DNA of 8,414 nt from Candidatus Gastranaerophilales bacterium. GTDB taxonomy: Bacteria; Cyanobacteriota; Vampirovibrionia; Gastranaerophilales; Gastranaerophilaceae. The notes under the pieces were generated by a model. That model ran no database searches, had not been told where the DNA came from, and saw only the letters and a program-made list of their open reading frames with translations. Below, in pieces: positions 5,709-8,414 of this stretch (positions are counted from its first letter, which is position 1; each line of letters opens with the position of its first letter). The DNA is taken from positions 1-8,414 of the forward strand of contig JAJQHF010000248.1 in NCBI GenBank assembly GCA_021199975.1, given 5' to 3'. Made by a program: the position numbers and the translations under genes.

Positions 5709-8414
5709 ATGAAAAAGGTCAACTCGGAATTTTTAGAAATATTGGGTTTTAAACCTAAAAATGGTGCTGTCGGAGTTTATGCAAAAGAATATTCACAACA
5801 CTTGAATTACGGTATTGAAGTTGATTTAACTAAAGAAAGCATTAATTATGGAAATTTAATAAGTGCTGATTGTAAAACTACTCAAAACTTTTCACAAGAT
5901 GAAAATTGGGTTGTATTAGAGTGTGTTGACAGACTTTTAGAAAAAGGATATAAGCCGCAAAATATTGTCTTAGAAAAAACATGGGCAGCCGGACATGGCA
6001 CTTCAGGCAGATTGGATATTTGTGTAAATAATGATGATGGTTCTGAATACCTATTGATTGAATGTAAGACCTTTGGCAGGGAATTTGACAAAGAATTAAA
6101 TAAAATGTGTAAAGATGGCGGACAACTTTTTACATATTTTAAATTTAGTAATAAAGCTGATATTTTAATGCTTTACACATCTAAAATTGAAAAAAATAAA
6201 ATTGTATATCAAAACGAAATTGTAAAAATTGAAGATGAATACAGAACAGGTGATGTCAAAGATTTTTACGAAAAATGGAACAAACTTCCAAAAGATAACG
6301 GGATTTTTGACTCTTGGGTTCAACCATATTGTTTTGAGAGCAAAGCATTAATCAAAAGCCAATTAAAACCAATTAATCAAGACGATTCAAGTTTTATTTT
6401 TAATCGTTTTCTTGAAATATTAAGACACAATGTCGTTTCAGATAAAGGAAATGCTTTTAACAAAATATTTACTTTATTTTTATGTAAGGTTTACGATGAA
6501 ACTTCTAAAAACGATGATGATGAATTAGATTTTCAATGGAAAGAGGGCGTTGATGACGATGTTTCTTTCCAGTTAAGATTAACCGACTTATATAAAAGCG
6601 GTATGCTCAAATTTTTATCAAGAGAAGTCAGCGACTTTAATAAACAAGAATTTGATAACAAATATAATTATTTAGATGACAATATAAAAAAGGAACTTTT
6701 AGAACAAATAAACCGTTTAAGATTGGAAAAAAATAATGAGTTTGCAATAAAAGAAGTTTATGACCATGATTCATTTGTTGAAAATGCAAAGATAGTAAAA
6801 GAAGTTGTTGAACTATTGCAAGGTTATCGTATCAGATATAATAAACGTCAGCAATATTTGTCAGACTTCTTTGAATTACTGCTTACAACCGGTCTGAAAC
6901 AAGAAGCGGGACAATTTTTTACACCGGTTCCTATTGCTCAATTCATTATTAAAAGTTTGCCATTAGATAAAATTGTGGATGAAAAACTTAAATCAAAAGA
7001 TGGCAATATTTTGCCATATATGATTGATTATGCGGCAGGCAGCGGACACTTCATTACAGAATATATGCATGAGGTTCAAAATATAATTGACAAAAAAAAT
7101 CCAAGTAAGTATATAGAACGCACTAAAAAAGAAATCAACTATTGGCAAAATGCAAATTATGAATGGGCGACAGATTATGTTTATGGCGTAGAAAAAGATT
7201 ACAGGCTTGTAAAAGTCGGTAAGGTCGGCTGTTATTTACATGGTGACGGTTTAGCTAATGTTATATTAAGTGATGGCTTAGGAAGTTTTGCAAAAACAAA
7301 AGACTATAAAGAAAAATTACATAAAGATATTGAAGATAACTCAAAAGATAATCAGCAATTTGATATATTGTTAAGCAATCCCCCATACTCTGTTCAAGCA
7401 TTCAGAAATACAACAAGAGATTACTATACGGAAAAAGATTTTGATTTATACAATAATTTAACTGATAACAGCTCTGAAATTGAATGTTTATTTGTTGAAA
7501 GAACAAAACAATTACTTAAGGACGGCGGTATTGCAAGTATAATTTTACCAAGTTCAATTTTAACAAATTCAGGTATTTACACAAAAACAAGAGAATTTTT
7601 GTTAAAATACTTTGAAATAACAGCTATTACAGAACTTGGCTCAAATACATTTATGGCAACAGGAACAAATACAGTTGTGCTGTTCTTAAAAAGAAGAAAC
7701 AACTATGAATGCCTTAACTTGCAAAAAGCAGTTGATAAATTCTTTGCAGCATATACGGATGTAACCATAAATAACATTGAAACTCCTATTACAAAATATG
7801 TAAACTATGTTTGGGAGAACTTATCTTTTGATGATTATTTAACATTATTAAACAAACAGCCTAATGACAAAGTAAAAAATCATGAGATTTATAAAGAATA
7901 TTCTCAAAAGATAACAACAAAATCTGAAAAAGAATTTTGGAATAAAGTTTTAGAACTTGAAAAAGAAAAAATTTATTACTTTATTTTGGCTTATCCTCAA
8001 AAATTAGTTGTTATAAAAACAGGCGAAAAAGAGGCAGAAAAACAATTCTTAGGATACGAATTTTCTAATCGCAGAGGTGCGGAGGGCATTCATGCCATTC
8101 AAAGAGATAAATCAATAGATGAATGTACCAAACTCTTTGATATTAATACTTTTGATAACCCTAAAAAAGCAAGCACCTATATTTATAAGGCATTTTTAAA
8201 TGAAGATATTGAAATTGACGAAACATTAAAAGATAATATTTCAAGAGTTGATTTATTAGACATGATGACTTTTGACAGAGTTGATTTTGAAAAAGTTATA
8301 AATGTAAAATCTAAAAAAAAACTAAAAATTGAAAGTAAGTGGAAAACTAAATTTATCAAAGAAATTGTTTCAACATTAGAATCCGGTTCTCGTCCAAGCG
8401 GCGGTGTTAAAAAT
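5709..8414 (+). CDS. Single-chain restriction-modification enzyme (nuclease + N6-adenine methyltransferase + specificity domain), 3' partial
   Basis: The frame is open for 902 codons to the window end. Residues about 60-160 hold a PD-(D/E)xK nuclease core: RLDIC with D103 and IECK with E118/K120, resembling the type I HsdR N-terminal domain. Residues about 360-665 form an N6-adenine methyltransferase of the HsdM kind: EAGQFFTPVPIA (399-410), the AdoMet-binding motif DYAAGSGHF (440-448), the catalytic motif NPPY (557-560), GIASIILPSSIL (607-618) and GTNTVVLFL (652-660). From about 878, WKTKFIKEIVSTLESGSRPSGG looks like the opening of a type I HsdS target-recognition domain, cut off by the window. 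The order R-M-S in one polypeptide is that of type IIG/IIC enzymes, typically 1200-1300 residues, so some 300-400 residues are missing. Such enzymes recognise a site, methylate adenine in self DNA and cut unmethylated DNA nearby. All visible catalytic residues are intact, so unlike the neighbouring mrr it looks functional. Confidence 0.9.
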   Translation, partial: MKKVNSEFLEILGFKPKNGAVGVYAKEYSQHLNYGIEVDLTKESINYGNLISADCKTTQNFSQDENWVVLECVDRLLEKGYKPQNIVLEKTWAAGHGTSGRLDICVNNDDGSEYLLIECKTFGREFDKELNKMCKDGGQLFTYFKFSNKADILMLYTSKIEKNKIVYQNEIVKIEDEYRTGDVKDFYEKWNKLPKDNGIFDSWVQPYCFESKALIKSQLKPINQDDSSFIFNRFLEILRHNVVSDKGNAFNKIFTLFLCKVYDETSKNDDDELDFQWKEGVDDDVSFQLRLTDLYKSGMLKFLSREVSDFNKQEFDNKYNYLDDNIKKELLEQINRLRLEKNNEFAIKEVYDHDSFVENAKIVKEVVELLQGYRIRYNKRQQYLSDFFELLLTTGLKQEAGQFFTPVPIAQFIIKSLPLDKIVDEKLKSKDGNILPYMIDYAAGSGHFITEYMHEVQNIIDKKNPSKYIERTKKEINYWQNANYEWATDYVYGVEKDYRLVKVGKVGCYLHGDGLANVILSDGLGSFAKTKDYKEKLHKDIEDNSKDNQQFDILLSNPPYSVQAFRNTTRDYYTEKDFDLYNNLTDNSSEIECLFVERTKQLLKDGGIASIILPSSILTNSGIYTKTREFLLKYFEITAITELGSNTFMATGTNTVVLFLKRRNNYECLNLQKAVDKFFAAYTDVTINNIETPITKYVNYVWENLSFDDYLTLLNKQPNDKVKNHEIYKEYSQKITTKSEKEFWNKVLELEKEKIYYFILAYPQKLVVIKTGEKEAEKQFLGYEFSNRRGAEGIHAIQRDKSIDECTKLFDINTFDNPKKASTYIYKAFLNEDIEIDETLKDNISRVDLLDMMTFDRVDFEKVINVKSKKKLKIESKWKTKFIKEIVSTLESGSRPSGGVKN

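Noticed and set aside
5882..6091. Minus-strand open frame of 69 codons
   Set aside because: It is antisense to the clearly coding nuclease domain of the R-M-S gene and has no recognisable domain.

Overview
The window is AT-rich and codes for proteins full of Lys, Asn and Ile. It carries a SPINDLY/OGT-type glycosyltransferase, a YkgJ-like cysteine-cluster protein, a class A penicillin-binding protein (PBP) and restriction genes. Peptidoglycan synthesis together with a bacterial O-GlcNAc-transferase-like enzyme fits a low-GC, probably host-associated bacterium. The Gastranaerophilales (Vampirovibrionia, 'Melainabacteria') are my best guess, but no marker gene fixes the taxon.

Left part (1-3682), housekeeping. 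The glycosyltransferase enters from outside the window. It converges with, and overlaps by 26 bp, a minus-strand YkgJ-family gene. That gene is divergent, across 76 bp, from a complete 702-residue bifunctional PBP. These look like ordinary chromosomal genes.

Middle part (about 3683-5708), accessory and decayed. Two imperfect inverted copies of a roughly 270-290 bp non-coding repeat (about 3771-4042 and 5281-5573) face inward around an mrr-type restriction endonuclease gene. The repeats are clearly GC-richer than their surroundings. The mrr gene is broken by two frame changes, both explained by one extra A in an A-run; removing the two bases gives a 300-codon reading frame. A third short fragment of the repeat lies in direct orientation at 5238. 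No transposase or integrase is visible.

Right part (5709-8414), defence. A long gene runs off the window end. It encodes in one chain a PD-(D/E)xK nuclease domain, an N6-adenine methyltransferase domain and the beginning of a type I-style specificity domain. This is the layout of single-chain R-M-S (type IIG/IIC) restriction-modification enzymes. The mrr remnant and this enzyme together suggest a small defence locus placed next to the PBP gene, with the repeats marking the mobile or recombination-prone part.
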